A stretch of DNA of 64,000 bases. Origin: Limnohabitans curvus (GTDB taxonomy: Bacteria > Pseudomonadota > Gammaproteobacteria > Burkholderiales > Burkholderiaceae_C). Shown piece after piece: positions 16,341-26,621 of this stretch. Within the stretch, counting starts at the first letter, position 1. Each line of letters starts with the position of its first letter. Where the stretch lies: NCBI RefSeq assembly GCF_003063475.1, contig NZ_NESP01000001.1, forward strand, positions 2,418,001 to 2,482,000. Direction: 5' to 3'. The position numbers and the translations under genes were made by a program. The notes below the pieces were generated by a model that was not told where the DNA came from, ran no database searches, and saw nothing but the letters and a program-made list of their open reading frames with translations.

Positions 16341-19321
16341 GCACCACCGCTAAGAAGGCCGAAGACCAGCTCGCCCTCTCCATAGGGCTGACAGCTAAAA
16401 CGCAGCAGTTGTGTTTGGGCCTTGAGTCGGGCGCTGCTGATATTTTGGAATTGGTCACGCCCACCACGGCTGATTTATTGACGTGGTGGTTTGGTGAAGA
16501 CATGGTGATGGCCCGAGGTGGTGAAGGTCGAGGTCTGAACTTTCATGCAGGGCAAAAGCAAGCCATCTTGAACGCAATCGTGGCGCACGAGGTTTTGGGT
16601 GCTAGTTCTAAAAAATGGTCGCTGTTGAACTTGTATCAAGAAGCTGCGCCTAATTCGCTGCTAACTGGTACGCGTATGGAAGAGGTCTCCGCACCCAAGC
16701 ACGGTCACCCTAAGTATTGTTTGAAGATGGCCACAGGCACAGGCAAAACATGGGTCATGCAAGCGCTGATGATTTGGCAGTTGCTCAACAAAACGGTAGC
16801 TCTTGCCGAGGGTATCGACGATGTACGTTTTACACGCCAGTTCATGGTTGTGGCTCCCGGCTTGATTGTTTACGAGCGTTTGCTTGATGCGTTTTGCGGG
16901 AAGCTCGTGGCAGGCAGCCAAGGCTCGCGTGATTTCGCCACGTCCGATATGGCCAAATTTGCCGACTTGTTTATTCCAGAAGCGCATCGCGAAATAGTGT
17001 TTGGCTTTGTACGCGGCAATGTATGCAGCAAGACAGAGATTGGCCTTAAAGCCACAGGTAATGGCATGATTGCCATTACCAATTGGCATTTATTGGCCGA
17101 GGGGGATATCGCCGAAGATATTGAAGAAGTTGAAACACTGGGTGCACCACTCGACCCGCAGGCGGTGGTGGCTGGCGTATTACCTTTAACACCGGGGCGC
17201 GCCACAGGTAACAGTCTTGAAGTGTTAGACCGTCGCTATGCGCGCGGCAACGTGCTTGACTTCTTGGCGCAGTTGCCGGAATTGATGGTGTTCAACGATG
17301 AAGCGCATCACATCCACGAGTTCAAGCGCGAAGGTGAAACCACCGAGGTGGAATGGCAAAAAAGTCTGACACGCATTGCCGAGACCAAGGGCCGTCGCTT
17401 TGTGCAGGTGGACTTTTCAGCCACGCCTTACAACGATGTTGGCGCAGGCAAAAATAAGCGTAAGGTTTACTTTCCACACATCATCACCGACTTCGATCTG
17501 AAAAGCGCCATGCGCGCAGGTTTGGTCAAGTCGTTGGTATTGGACCGCCGCAAAGAAATTGGCGCACTGCCGCTAGAGTTCAAAGCCGAACGCGATGAAT
17601 CAGGTAATCCAAGTTTGAGCGAAGGCCAACGCGTAATGTTGCGCGCTGGCTTGGTCAAGCTGCGCAAACTTGAAGCTGACTTTGCAAAGATAGACCCACA
17701 CCGCTACCCCAAGATGCTGGTCGTGTGTGAAGACACCACGGTGTCGCCGCTGGTTGCTGATTTCTTGCAAGACCAAGAAGGGCTAAACGCAGACGATGTT
17801 ATGACGATTGACTCAGGCAAAAAAGCCGAGTTGGGTGAAAAAGATTGGGCACCCGTGCGCGAGCGCTTGTTTAGCGTGGACAAGCACGCCACACCGCGTG
17901 TCATCGTGAGTGTGTTGATGCTGCGCGAAGGTTTTGATGTCAACAACATTTGCGTCATCGTGCCGCTGCGCTCTAGTCAAGCGCAAATTCTTTTAGAGCA
18001 AACCATTGGCCGAGGCTTACGCTTGATGTGGCGTGACCCTGAGTACACCGAAATCAAGCAAGAGAACCGCGAGCATATCAACAATGGCCAAGAACCTGCC
18101 AGCTTGCTTGATGTTCTCACCATTGTTGAACACCCTGCCTTTCAATCGTTCTATGACGAATTGATTAGCGAAGGTTTGGTTGGTTCAACAGGCAATGATG
18201 GCGAAGATGATGATGGTTCAAGCACGGGTGACGTGATAGCTGCCAATTTGTGTGAAGATTTTGAAAAGTTTGATTTCGGTATCCCGTTTATCTTGCAAGA
18301 GTCCGACGAACTGCGCGACCACACGGCTATTGACATTGCTACACTGCCATCGTTCACGGCCATGACGGCTGAACAGCTCAAAGGAATGTTGGGCAAAGGC
18401 GATACCTTCGTCTCTCAAGATTTGCAGTCGTCGACCTTGTTTGGCGACTATCGAGTGGATGGCGCGGTGATGAATGTGTCGGGCTACAACGACTACTTGT
18501 CACGCCTCACACGCCGTATCAGCCAAGCGCTCAGCGAACCTTTACCCAAAGGCAACAAGATTGCCACACACTTAGCCAAACCGTATTTGCAAGTGAACAC
18601 CGCTGAACTAACCGGCTGGATTGACGATTACGTTTGGACACAACTGTTTGCAGGCACGTTCAATCCGCTCGAAGATGAAAACTGGCGCTTGTTGCTGCTG
18701 CAACCCGTCGTGGATCACATCACCAAAGTGTTTGCGGTGGGGCTACTTGAGTCAGAAGAAATGCACACCACAGGTGAAACCGAAGTGCATTTACGCCGAC
18801 TAAGTGAAGTACCCAAGCTGATGGTGCGCGAGAGCGCATCAGTTGACGTGTCCAAATGCATTTATGAACGCTTAGGCTGGCCTTCGCGCAATGGTGGCTT
18901 AGAGAAAGCTTTCATTTATTGGGCGCAAGCCGATAGCCACATCCAAGCTTTCTGCAAAATCAGCGAAAACCGTCATACCTTTGCACGTCTGCGTTACGTA
19001 AAAGACGATGGCTTACCTGCTTTTTACTCACCCGACTTTTTGGTGCGTACTGAAAATGCGGTGTATCTTGTAGAAACAAAGGGGCAAGAGCAAACCATTC
19101 ACCCTAATGTGCAACGTAAGCTTAAAGCTGCTTTGGCTTGGTGTGAGCGCATTAACAACCTAACCGAAGAACAGCGGGGTGGCCCACCTTGGCACTACGT
19201 ACTGTTGGCCGAAAACGTGTTGTACGAATGGCAAGGCAAAGGGGCGCATTTGTCCGAGTTGTTGGACTACGCAAGATTACGCCCCCTCGCAAGTGCTTCG
19301 CTTCAAGAGCGATTGATTTAA
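16337..19321 (+). CDS. Type III restriction endonuclease Res subunit
   Basis: This 994-aa helicase-nuclease translocates or slides on DNA with Mod and cuts near the site. Visible are Walker A ATGTGKT (about residue 135), DEAH in VFNDEAHHIHE (about 320), motif III FSATPYND, the later helicase motifs REGFDVNNI and QTIGRGLRL, and a C-terminal PD-ExK nuclease signature, PDFLVRTENAVYLVETKG (about 895-912). The gene is intact and normal in length. As type III Res needs Mod, the IS in mod probably silences restriction too, which also avoids self-damage. Confidence 0.94.
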   Translation: MSTTAKKAEDQLALSIGLTAKTQQLCLGLESGAADILELVTPTTADLLTWWFGEDMVMARGGEGRGLNFHAGQKQAILNAIVAHEVLGASSKKWSLLNLYQEAAPNSLLTGTRMEEVSAPKHGHPKYCLKMATGTGKTWVMQALMIWQLLNKTVALAEGIDDVRFTRQFMVVAPGLIVYERLLDAFCGKLVAGSQGSRDFATSDMAKFADLFIPEAHREIVFGFVRGNVCSKTEIGLKATGNGMIAITNWHLLAEGDIAEDIEEVETLGAPLDPQAVVAGVLPLTPGRATGNSLEVLDRRYARGNVLDFLAQLPELMVFNDEAHHIHEFKREGETTEVEWQKSLTRIAETKGRRFVQVDFSATPYNDVGAGKNKRKVYFPHIITDFDLKSAMRAGLVKSLVLDRRKEIGALPLEFKAERDESGNPSLSEGQRVMLRAGLVKLRKLEADFAKIDPHRYPKMLVVCEDTTVSPLVADFLQDQEGLNADDVMTIDSGKKAELGEKDWAPVRERLFSVDKHATPRVIVSVLMLREGFDVNNICVIVPLRSSQAQILLEQTIGRGLRLMWRDPEYTEIKQENREHINNGQEPASLLDVLTIVEHPAFQSFYDELISEGLVGSTGNDGEDDDGSSTGDVIAANLCEDFEKFDFGIPFILQESDELRDHTAIDIATLPSFTAMTAEQLKGMLGKGDTFVSQDLQSSTLFGDYRVDGAVMNVSGYNDYLSRLTRRISQALSEPLPKGNKIATHLAKPYLQVNTAELTGWIDDYVWTQLFAGTFNPLEDENWRLLLLQPVVDHITKVFAVGLLESEEMHTTGETEVHLRRLSEVPKLMVRESASVDVSKCIYERLGWPSRNGGLEKAFIYWAQADSHIQAFCKISENRHTFARLRYVKDDGLPAFYSPDFLVRTENAVYLVETKGQEQTIHPNVQRKLKAALAWCERINNLTEEQRGGPPWHYVLLAENVLYEWQGKGAHLSELLDYARLRPLASASLQERLI

Positions 19322-19340
19322 TTTTTATCAGGAGATTTTC

Positions 19341-19553
19341 ATGGCCACATCAAATCAAGTTTCATCAATAACCAATCTCGCAAAACAACTTGCTGAAAAA
19401 GAAATGATCAGCGGTGATGCAAGCTCTGAGCAAATGCTTGAAGCATTGAACGCAGTTGCAAAAATGCTTGAAACTAAAGCTGGCGGCAACCAAGAAATTA
19501 CATCACTAGCTAAGCAGGTGCAGGAGCTGGTTGCTGGGAAAGTTGCAAAATAA
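19341..19553 (+). CDS. Small protein of unknown function behind res
   Basis: This 70-aa protein begins MATSNQVSSITNLAKQLAEK and is largely helical (SEQMLEALNAVAKMLETKA, ITSLAKQVQELVAG). A strong AGGAG lies 7 bp before the ATG, and the gene starts 19 bp after res, so it is probably translated in the same operon. No family is recognised. It could be an accessory or regulator of the restriction system. Confidence 0.7.
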   Translation: MATSNQVSSITNLAKQLAEKEMISGDASSEQMLEALNAVAKMLETKAGGNQEITSLAKQVQELVAGKVAK

Positions 19554-19557
19554 TCTA

Positions 19558-19923
19558 ATGACACGCATTAGCGGCTACGACTTGGTTGCCTGTCCTAGCT
19601 GTGGGCATGTCCACAGAAAAACTTCGTATTCATCTGTTTCGGTTTATATCCCCGATGACATGAAGACTTCCAATGACAGAGCATGTGTCAATTGTGGAGA
19701 AGCTTTTGCTTTCGGGGACTTTAAGAAGGTCGGCTTTGTGAGCCGTTTCACCCCAGAAGAAGAGGCGGAGAGATATGCGTGGACGCTTTACTCAATTAGG
19801 CAGGGGCCACGGCCTGAAACCAAGCTACCTGAGCCATTCCTTAGCCGGACTTGGCTTGCAGTCAAAGCGTGGTTTACGCCCGAGGTGCCAAAGCCTTGGG
19901 AGAAATACCCACCCTTAGCTTGA
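19558..19923 (+). CDS. Zinc-ribbon protein of unknown function
   Basis: This 121-aa protein begins MTRISGYDLVACPSCGHVHR and has two CxxC knuckles (CPSCGH and CVNCGE), so it probably binds one zinc. The second half (FTPEEEAERYAWTLYSIRQ) is helical with a Trp/Pro-rich tail. It starts 4 bp after the preceding small gene and ends 7 bp before the convergent umuC end. Function is unknown; position suggests the restriction operon. Confidence 0.65.
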   Translation: MTRISGYDLVACPSCGHVHRKTSYSSVSVYIPDDMKTSNDRACVNCGEAFAFGDFKKVGFVSRFTPEEEAERYAWTLYSIRQGPRPETKLPEPFLSRTWLAVKAWFTPEVPKPWEKYPPLA

Positions 19924-19930
19924 TACAGAG

Positions 19931-20941
19931 TCAGGCTCTGACCAAGCCCAGTTCATTCCAATCTGTCGTGTAACTTGGTGTCTTGCGTTGCTGCTTCATT
20001 TGCCAGATGCTGTGCTGCGTTTGAGTCCCTGCGCTTGCCAGCTTGACAGTGCCTCGACCATATCGTTTGTTCACAACATCCAATGTTTGCATCAAACGTT
20101 GGCGTCTCTCTATGTGTTGTGCGTCGTCGTCTAGGTCTAGCGTGTACTGATGCCTTGTTGCGGGTTGCAGGTCGAGGAGCATGACGCCTGCCTTTGCATA
20201 TTTGAAGTTGGGTTTGTAGATGGCGTGAAGTATGGCGATTGCCGCCTCTGCAATTTGTGCGGTGTCGGCAGTTGGCGAGGGCAGTGGAATCACAGCGCTA
20301 CGGCTGTATTGCTTGTCGTTCTGTCTGAATGGGCTAGTGCGTATGAAGGTCAACACTTGGCTAGCATGGCCGTTTTGTTTCCGCAGCTTTTCAGCGGCAC
20401 GACTTGCGAATTCAGTGAGTGCCTCTTGCAAGTGGTGGCGTTCTGTCACTGGATAGCCAAAGCTTCGAGTGCAAGCTATTTGCTTTTTGTCATCAGGGCT
20501 GTCTTCAAAGTCGATGCACTGCATGCCTTGAAGTTCTCGCACGGTTCGCTCTAACACCACTGACCAACGAGCCTTCGCAGTTGCAGGGTCGAGCCTTGAA
20601 AGCTCAAGGGCATTGGTCACACCTGCCACGATGAGTTGTGCGCTGATGCGACGACCTACGCCCCACACGTCACCCACATCAGTAGCCTGTAACAGCATAT
20701 CAAGTTCAGGCTTGCTTAAAGCGCCTAGGTTGCACACTTGTGCGTGGTGCGAGGGGTACACGTCAGGTTTGCGCTCAGAGGTCTTGGCGATGTGATTGGC
20801 CAGCTTGGAGAGTGTCTTGGTCGGCCCTAGACCAATGCAGGTTGGCAGTCCTGTCCACTGCAAGATGCGAGAACGCACTTTGCGACTCCGCTCTGTCAGG
20901 TCACCACGGATGCCCGTCATGTCTACAAAGCTCTCGTCGAT
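19931..20941 (-). pseudogene. umuC: umuC, C-terminal piece (third of three)
   Basis: This is the main part of a Y-family DNA polymerase (translesion polymerase V catalytic subunit). Genuine sequence starts IDESFVDMTGIRGDL, the catalytic acidic motif, and continues through the thumb (SKLANHIAKTSERKPDV, then DVWGVGRRISAQL) and little finger to the C-terminal DUF4113-like tail ending ELGLVRA. The frame upstream of 20941 is element sequence. The other pieces are at 33495-33577 and 50172-50398; joined, they give 435 codons in frame. As it stands the polymerase palm is cut and the enzyme must be inactive. No umuD is nearby. Confidence 0.93.
20936..20941. repeat. Core repeat at left junction of element 1
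   Basis: GTCGAT here corresponds to GTCAAT at 33495-33500. In umuC both code for Ile-Asp of the SIDES motif (ATC GAC or ATT GAC). One copy is lost when the gene is rebuilt. The single mismatch is what would be left if one copy came from the target and one from the circular element. Confidence 0.7.
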
Positions 20942-21021
20942 TAAGAGGTACCATGGCCAGTGTTGCATTTCAATTAGAGGGAAAGCTCTGTACGTAGAGG
21001 TATCCCCAACCGTTATCTCCA

Positions 21022-22200
21022 GTGCTCGTCCGTACTCAAGCAGTTCCTGAACATGTCATCGTTGACCCCGTGAGACACATGCCAAGACTATGGTCCACGG
21101 CGTGGTCCCTAGGCCTCACGAGTAGTTCTCAGGCGACCAGCACGCGAAAGCTGTACCTCCAGCATCTGGACAGCTTTTATCGGTACTGTGACGAACGCTT
21201 CGGTGCCGACGCCTTCGACGAGGGTATGAGCACTCGGGACGCTGAGGGCGTGATGCTCATGGTGGAGTCGTTCTATCTAACGACAACCTCAGACCCGGCC
21301 TACAACACGACTGATGTTCAGCGGTGGGGCGTAGTCAGAGCATTCGTGCAATCGCTGGCCAAACGCTTAGCGCCTAGTAACCCAGAGTGGGCCGCAGCTG
21401 CTTCTATGCTGGCAGCCATGGGCAGGATGCGCGCCCCCCGTCTCGGTGGCTTCCGCTTCATTCGTGCGCTGCCGAAAACAACGCTGCTGGACCTCCTTGA
21501 GGTAGCGCATCCCAGCTCGCCTCGAAATCCTTTCAAGGGGTATCAAACGCGCGTGCGGAACTGGCTCATCGTCAACCTAATGCTGCTGGCTGGGCTCCGT
21601 CGTGGCGAAGCACTGCTGTTGGCCTGTGACTCCTTGAAGGAAGACGTGGACCCGGAGTCAGGAGAGGTGGTTCGTTGGCTTGACATCACCACGGTGTTCG
21701 AGAACGATCCGAGGTCGACCACGCCACGCATCAAAACTCTGGAATCCCACAGGCAAATTCCGGTGTCAGAGGACTTAGCTCTGCTCTACCAGCACTTCGC
21801 CGCCGAGCATCGACCTACCGATGCCGGACATGGTTTCCTACTGACCACCAAGGCGGGGGCCCCGCTCTCTGCCGAGGCACTAAGTAAGGTCTTCAGGAAA
21901 CTGACGGATGCCCTGGCACCCGAGGCAATCCAAAGCCTCTTCGATAGATCTGGCGGCAAGACGAACATTTCGCCTCACGACCTGCGACACACCTGCGCCA
22001 CGGCCAGATACACGATGTTTATGGAGCTGAACCCCGACCGCGAGTTGGCAATCCAACGGATGCGGGCGTTCTTCGGATGGTCAGCGAGGTCAGCCATGCC
22101 TGAGCACTACGCACGTGCGGCGATTCAGGACGACTTGATGCAAGCATGGAACACACTGTTTGCTGAAAAGACTAGTCTTATGCGGGGGATTTCTGCGTGA
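21022..22200 (+). CDS. Tyrosine recombinase A of element 1
   Basis: This protein has 392 aa from GTG 21022 (an ATG at 21079, MPRLWSTAWSLGL, is an alternative). An N-terminal core-binding SAM-like region is followed by the catalytic domain with R in LLAGLRRGEALLLA, the lysine region RIKTLESHRQIPVS, HDLRHTCAT, a Trp/Gly pair in AFFGWSARSAM in place of the usual LGH, and a tyrosine in MPEHYARAA. All catalytic positions except the second His look filled, so it is probably the active integrase. It lies 80 bp inside the left end and overlaps gene B by GTGA. Confidence 0.88.
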   Translation: MLVRTQAVPEHVIVDPVRHMPRLWSTAWSLGLTSSSQATSTRKLYLQHLDSFYRYCDERFGADAFDEGMSTRDAEGVMLMVESFYLTTTSDPAYNTTDVQRWGVVRAFVQSLAKRLAPSNPEWAAAASMLAAMGRMRAPRLGGFRFIRALPKTTLLDLLEVAHPSSPRNPFKGYQTRVRNWLIVNLMLLAGLRRGEALLLACDSLKEDVDPESGEVVRWLDITTVFENDPRSTTPRIKTLESHRQIPVSEDLALLYQHFAAEHRPTDAGHGFLLTTKAGAPLSAEALSKVFRKLTDALAPEAIQSLFDRSGGKTNISPHDLRHTCATARYTMFMELNPDRELAIQRMRAFFGWSARSAMPEHYARAAIQDDLMQAWNTLFAEKTSLMRGISA

Positions 22201-23690
22201 ACCACGCCATTGAAATCGCCCTCCCGCAACCTCAGTCCGAGCATGGTGGGAAATCTCCCTTGGACTGGAAGTGGCCCGCTGCCCCCGCGTTGATGACCCT
22301 TTTCGACAAGTATTCCGGACGGGAGTCGGTGGTGAGGTTGGCGGACCGTCACTGGGAGGTCTTTGCAGCTGGCAGCACGGTACGGCTGGAGTTCGCCGAG
22401 GGTCAAGTTGGCGAATTACAGCGAGCGCTTGTTCTGCTGACACGACGGGCGTCCTCCCCAGCACCATTCCGGACCTTCGCCAACGTCCTCATAGCCAAAT
22501 GGCCAGCCATCTTGGAACTGCTCGCTACCCCTGCGGAAAAGCTGCGAGAGACCTGGACCACTGTGCTGAGCCACCCGCTGGAGACGAACGTCGCGAAGGC
22601 CGTGTTGAAGCTAGCTTGCAAGGCTGGCGCCGGCCACTGGCGAGCAGTTCACATGCCTCTCGTGAAGAGCTTGGACACCTTCGTGAAGGAAGGCTTACGG
22701 CAGAACAAGCGAAGCATCGGCAAGAGAGAGCGTGTGGCTTCCGTTGACGCCCAGGCAGCTATTGTTCGAGTTCTGGATGCGGCGGCGAGCGAGGACGACT
22801 TGACCGACAGACAGGTGGAGGGCGCTGTCGCACTGCTTATCACCTACCAACACGGTATGCGACCAGTTCAGGCGCTGTGCCTCGACGTGACGCATGTCCG
22901 CTTCTTCCGTGATGCAAGCGACGACCTTGCTTGCGTGCTCTCGTTCCATGCTGCAAAGCAAACACCAGGCAACGAATTCGAGTTGCTACGCCAAGTCAAA
23001 CCGGAGTGGGTTCCGCTCGTCGCGAGGCTGCACGCGACGGCGCTCGCTCACGGGCGGCAGCGGCTATTCAACGCAACCGGACCAATTACCTTCTGGGACA
23101 GGGCAGTGGTTCTCTGTAAGCGGTTCTCCGTGCAACTGGACAGCACGGCGCGCTCGCTCCGTCACACCGGGGCGCAAACGCTCGCCGATGCGGGGCATGA
23201 TAGGGCTAGCATCCAAGCGTTCCTCGGCCACAAGAGCGCAGAGGCCGCGTCGCACTACATCCGGGCAAGCTTCAAGCAAGCCGAGCTCATCAACACGGCG
23301 CTCGGTGCGTCGAAACTCTACAACAGCCTCTTGGACATATCGACCGGCAGTTTCGTCTCAGCCGACGAGATACAGCTGGCTCCTGAGGACCAGCAGATTG
23401 GCGCTGTGGTGGGGTATCGGCTGGTTGCTGGCGTGGGACTGTGCAAAGCGGGTCAGAGCAGCTGCGCCTACAACCCGGTGACGTCTTGCTATGGCTGTCC
23501 GAAGTTCATGCCATCCCTAGACCGGGAGTCCCACGTCGAAGCTATCGAAGGGATGCGCGACCAAGTCCGCCTGTACCTAAAGCAGGGAATCTCCGATGAG
23601 ACGCCGGCCTACCGGCAACTCACGCGCGCGCTGGCGGGGGCGCAGCAGGCGTTAACCCTGATTGATGACCGACCCAAGAACCACGGATGA
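22197..23690 (+). CDS. Tyrosine-recombinase-fold protein B of element 1, Cys-rich tail
   Basis: This 497-aa protein has a catalytic-type domain with R in YQHGMRPVQAL, R in SLRHTGAQTLADAG, LGHKS and a tyrosine in AASHYIRAS. After it comes a cysteine cluster (GLCKAGQSSCAYN, then TSCYGCPKF), likely a zinc site, and a helical tail. It overlaps both A (GTGA) and C (ATGA), so translation of the cassette is coupled. In related multi-recombinase elements a second member assists the integrase; whether this one is catalytic is unknown. Confidence 0.85.
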   Translation: MNHAIEIALPQPQSEHGGKSPLDWKWPAAPALMTLFDKYSGRESVVRLADRHWEVFAAGSTVRLEFAEGQVGELQRALVLLTRRASSPAPFRTFANVLIAKWPAILELLATPAEKLRETWTTVLSHPLETNVAKAVLKLACKAGAGHWRAVHMPLVKSLDTFVKEGLRQNKRSIGKRERVASVDAQAAIVRVLDAAASEDDLTDRQVEGAVALLITYQHGMRPVQALCLDVTHVRFFRDASDDLACVLSFHAAKQTPGNEFELLRQVKPEWVPLVARLHATALAHGRQRLFNATGPITFWDRAVVLCKRFSVQLDSTARSLRHTGAQTLADAGHDRASIQAFLGHKSAEAASHYIRASFKQAELINTALGASKLYNSLLDISTGSFVSADEIQLAPEDQQIGAVVGYRLVAGVGLCKAGQSSCAYNPVTSCYGCPKFMPSLDRESHVEAIEGMRDQVRLYLKQGISDETPAYRQLTRALAGAQQALTLIDDRPKNHG

Positions 23691-25615
23691 CCATCCACAT
23701 CCTCTCGCCTCAACTGACGCCACCGCCGCAGGCCTATCTGAGCTTCATCGACCGGATGCGTCGTGTCGCTTCATCGCACGGACTTGACTGGCACATCGAA
23801 CTCGACAGCAACGGCGCCGCCACGTCTAACACGGACTGGGACTTACGCAAGTTGAACAAAAGCCATGACCTCCACGTCCCTGGAAGTTGTGGCTTTGCGG
23901 TGTCGCGCGACCTGACCGCGATGGCGGCCTCAACTGGATGGCACCCCAGCCAATTGCCGGAAGGCGCGGTGCTCGGTGAAGACGTGCAGGACTTCATCAA
24001 AGCCCTAATCGTCGAGCACTGCAGCAGCGGCCGCTCGACCGGCGACACACAACAAATAGCCAGAGCTGCTCGTCGCCTCTTCTCTCTGGTTCGATGCCCG
24101 CCGTGGGAGCTTTCACGTGAAAACTTTGACGCCGTCTTGGGCCTTAAGGCCTGGTCCGACAAGCCGGCGCGCGACTTCTCAACGGTCGCGAGGTACATCG
24201 ACGAGAACCTCATCTCCGTTCATTGCCCAGTCCGCCCGGAACTAAAAAGGAAGGAGTCGTCAGCGTTGCTCGGCTCGCTGCAGGAACGCCAGCACGCCGA
24301 GAAGCTACCGGACCTTTCCGCGCTACTTGAACTGACGCGAATCGTCTTCCAGGAGACGCCCCAGACCTACATGGACGCAGTTCGCTTCGGTGTCGTGAAA
24401 CTGGCTCTGTTCACGGGACTGCGAATCGAGGAGGTGCTGACGATACCCGCCGACTGCTTGGTTTGGGATGAACACCTCGACATAGTCACCGGCCGCCCGG
24501 CCGGAACGGTGGGCGGCGTCTCACGCTCCTTGCGACTGCACTATTACGCCGAGAAGCACATCGACGGCGCCCCAAATCTGCTTGTTGAGGCACACCAGCA
24601 TGTGCCCGCGATGTTCGAAGATGTTGTGGTCTCAACGGTCACTGAGATGGTAGAGATTGTCGGCCCCGTCCGAGAGCTGCTGCGCCTGCAACAGCAGAAC
24701 CCCAGCCGATTTCCTGACTCGGATTGCCGGATTTTTCGTACCTCCTCCGGGCGGCCAGTTTGGACCAGCGACCGCCTATTTCTGAGCCTGGGGCGGAGTA
24801 CGGCAGGACGAACTTACCCGCTCCAGCTTCCCCTTCAAGAGGACACAGAAATCAAGCCGATGCTGTACCCGGGAATGCTCATCGCGCTAGGACGTCATGC
24901 AGGCCGGTCGATGTTCAGTGTGTACGGACGGTCGCCTGAGTCGAAGTTGATGTCAATCAAGCCGCACAGTCTTCGGCATCTCATGAACACAGAGATGTTC
25001 CGTAAGAATGTGCCTGACACCATCATTACGCACCAGTTCGGTCGACGGACCGTCGCTCAGAGCTACGAGTATGACCATCGCAACCTCGCAGAGAAGTTGA
25101 GCTTCGTCAAACTGCCGCCTGCAGCGTCCAAGGTCCTTCCCGCAGGAAGCGCCAAGGAATTGGTGGGCAAGATGGTCGTCAGTGGTATGGCGCTGCAAAG
25201 CCATTTGGGGCAATCGTTTAAGCGCATCCAGCACGAGAGCGGTGATGAAGCAGCCTTCATCTACTTGGCGGCCAACGCAGATGGCTTCCACGTCACGCCG
25301 TACGGTTTCTGCACCAACAGCTTCTCTGTCAATCCCTGCACTCGACACCTCAAGTGCTTCGACCAGTGCAAGCACTTTACGGCCAGCGGGGTCGCTGAGC
25401 ACCGGGTGACTCTTGAAGACCTTCGCTCGAAGCTCGTGGCGATGCGGGACGCGGCTCGTTGCAAGCCGGCCACCACCGTGGGGCGCAAGAACCAGATTGC
25501 CCATGCCGAGCGGCTGATTGCTGGTGTGTCGGCTGCGCTTCACGCCCAACCGAACCAATCCGTCTTCGCAGACGGCATCGACCATTCCACCCTGAAAGAG
25601 GACATCTTCAAATGA
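23687..25615 (+). CDS. Tyrosine recombinase C of element 1, large, Cys-rich tail
   Basis: This 642-aa protein has R in LFTGLRIEEVLTIPAD, HSLRHLMNTEMF, then a GRR-type substitution of the second His (THQFGRRTVAQSYEYDHRNL) with the tyrosine retained. A C-terminal cysteine group (YGFCTNSFSVNPCTRHL, then CFDQCKHF) probably binds zinc. The size and tail resemble TnpB-type recombinases of Tn554-like elements. It overlaps gene D by ATGA. Confidence 0.85.
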   Translation: MTIHILSPQLTPPPQAYLSFIDRMRRVASSHGLDWHIELDSNGAATSNTDWDLRKLNKSHDLHVPGSCGFAVSRDLTAMAASTGWHPSQLPEGAVLGEDVQDFIKALIVEHCSSGRSTGDTQQIARAARRLFSLVRCPPWELSRENFDAVLGLKAWSDKPARDFSTVARYIDENLISVHCPVRPELKRKESSALLGSLQERQHAEKLPDLSALLELTRIVFQETPQTYMDAVRFGVVKLALFTGLRIEEVLTIPADCLVWDEHLDIVTGRPAGTVGGVSRSLRLHYYAEKHIDGAPNLLVEAHQHVPAMFEDVVVSTVTEMVEIVGPVRELLRLQQQNPSRFPDSDCRIFRTSSGRPVWTSDRLFLSLGRSTAGRTYPLQLPLQEDTEIKPMLYPGMLIALGRHAGRSMFSVYGRSPESKLMSIKPHSLRHLMNTEMFRKNVPDTIITHQFGRRTVAQSYEYDHRNLAEKLSFVKLPPAASKVLPAGSAKELVGKMVVSGMALQSHLGQSFKRIQHESGDEAAFIYLAANADGFHVTPYGFCTNSFSVNPCTRHLKCFDQCKHFTASGVAEHRVTLEDLRSKLVAMRDAARCKPATTVGRKNQIAHAERLIAGVSAALHAQPNQSVFADGIDHSTLKEDIFK

Positions 25616-26094
25616 GGCTGCTCTTAGACCCCAAGAACGAGGAGCTGGCCGACATCCTCAACACGCTACTCACCGACAACATCGACATCACGGCGCGGGA
25701 GGTGGCACGGCGCCACAGCACGTTGAAGAACCCTTCAGCGTTCACGCGCAATGAGGCTAGAAGCGCGCTCATCGCTGCGGCCCAGGCACAGCAGCAAGGA
25801 GTACGCAAAATCGTCGCAGGAGGTGGGGGCGCCGGCAGTCTGCAAGACCAGGCCGCAGGCTACCGGCAGGACATCAAGCGGCTGGAAGCCCAGCTCACGC
25901 ATATGGTGGCAGCCCACGCCGGCCTCATCCGCGCGGTTCAAATGGCCGGAGGCGGGCCTGCACTTGAGCGGTTCTGGCGAGACTACAAGGCGGTGGGCGA
26001 CGCGGTACACAGCCTTTCAGCAGCCAACGCCGAGCGTCCAGTAACGCATCTGCCCTTGCGCGTCGTCAAGATGTCAGACGGAACGGCAGATTGA
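25612..26094 (+). CDS. Small accessory protein D of recombinase cassette 1
   Basis: This 160-aa protein starts MRLLLDPKNEELADILNTLL. A helix-turn-helix-like part (ITAREVARRHSTLKNPSAFTR, about 30-50) is followed by a helical region with QDIKRLEAQLTHMVA that looks like a coiled coil. In the same position element 2 and the island integrase each have a small protein with similar layout, recalling TnpC of Tn554 or the small fourth gene of strand-biased circularizing elements. Its role is probably DNA binding or orientation control (inference). Confidence 0.75.
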   Translation: MRLLLDPKNEELADILNTLLTDNIDITAREVARRHSTLKNPSAFTRNEARSALIAAAQAQQQGVRKIVAGGGGAGSLQDQAAGYRQDIKRLEAQLTHMVAAHAGLIRAVQMAGGGPALERFWRDYKAVGDAVHSLSAANAERPVTHLPLRVVKMSDGTAD

Positions 26095-26621
26095 CAGGTC
26101 GGAGCCGACCTGCCTGGGTTGAGTTTTTGCAGCAAATCCACAATGCGTTCGCACAACAAAACCTCCACTGATTCGCGTCGCCAATCCACCACCTAATCGC
26201 GCAGTGGCAACAGCAATGAGCGCTGATGTAGCCGAAGAAAGCTAGCGCCAGCGCAACTGTGTTGGTGTTCCTATCGGCCAAGTGCAGTCCTTGACCTATT
26301 TTTCCCCAAGAAGTGCATCAGGCTGATCTCCGACACTCGAACCTAACGCCTGAAAGTTCGCGTGTTGCGCAACTGGTCATTGGCCGAGCAGGGTCTCAAG
26401 CGACCGCTTTGTTGCTCAGACCGGTCACTCTATTGATGCGAGCCGGGCAAGGTAGCAGGAGCAACTGATCACACCAAGGATGAATTGGTTCTCCCGACCC
26501 GCTGCGGTCGGTGTTGATGTAGGCAACGATCCCAGAAAACCGTCCGAGAAACCGGGGGAATCCCACCCCGGATACTTGGCGGCACGGCTTATCGGAACCA
26601 TTGCGAAGAGCATCCGCAGTT
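26095..26621. other. Non-coding or decayed stretch with a repeated ORF fragment
   Basis: No full gene is seen. On the minus strand 26100-26195 reads WRRESVEVLLCERIVDLLQK, clearly related to WKSVEDLLCERLVGLLQN on the plus strand at 33302-33355 near the other end of element 1. The remainder (26200-26621) has only short frames and ends at the target duplication of the ISL3-type IS. Confidence 0.5.
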
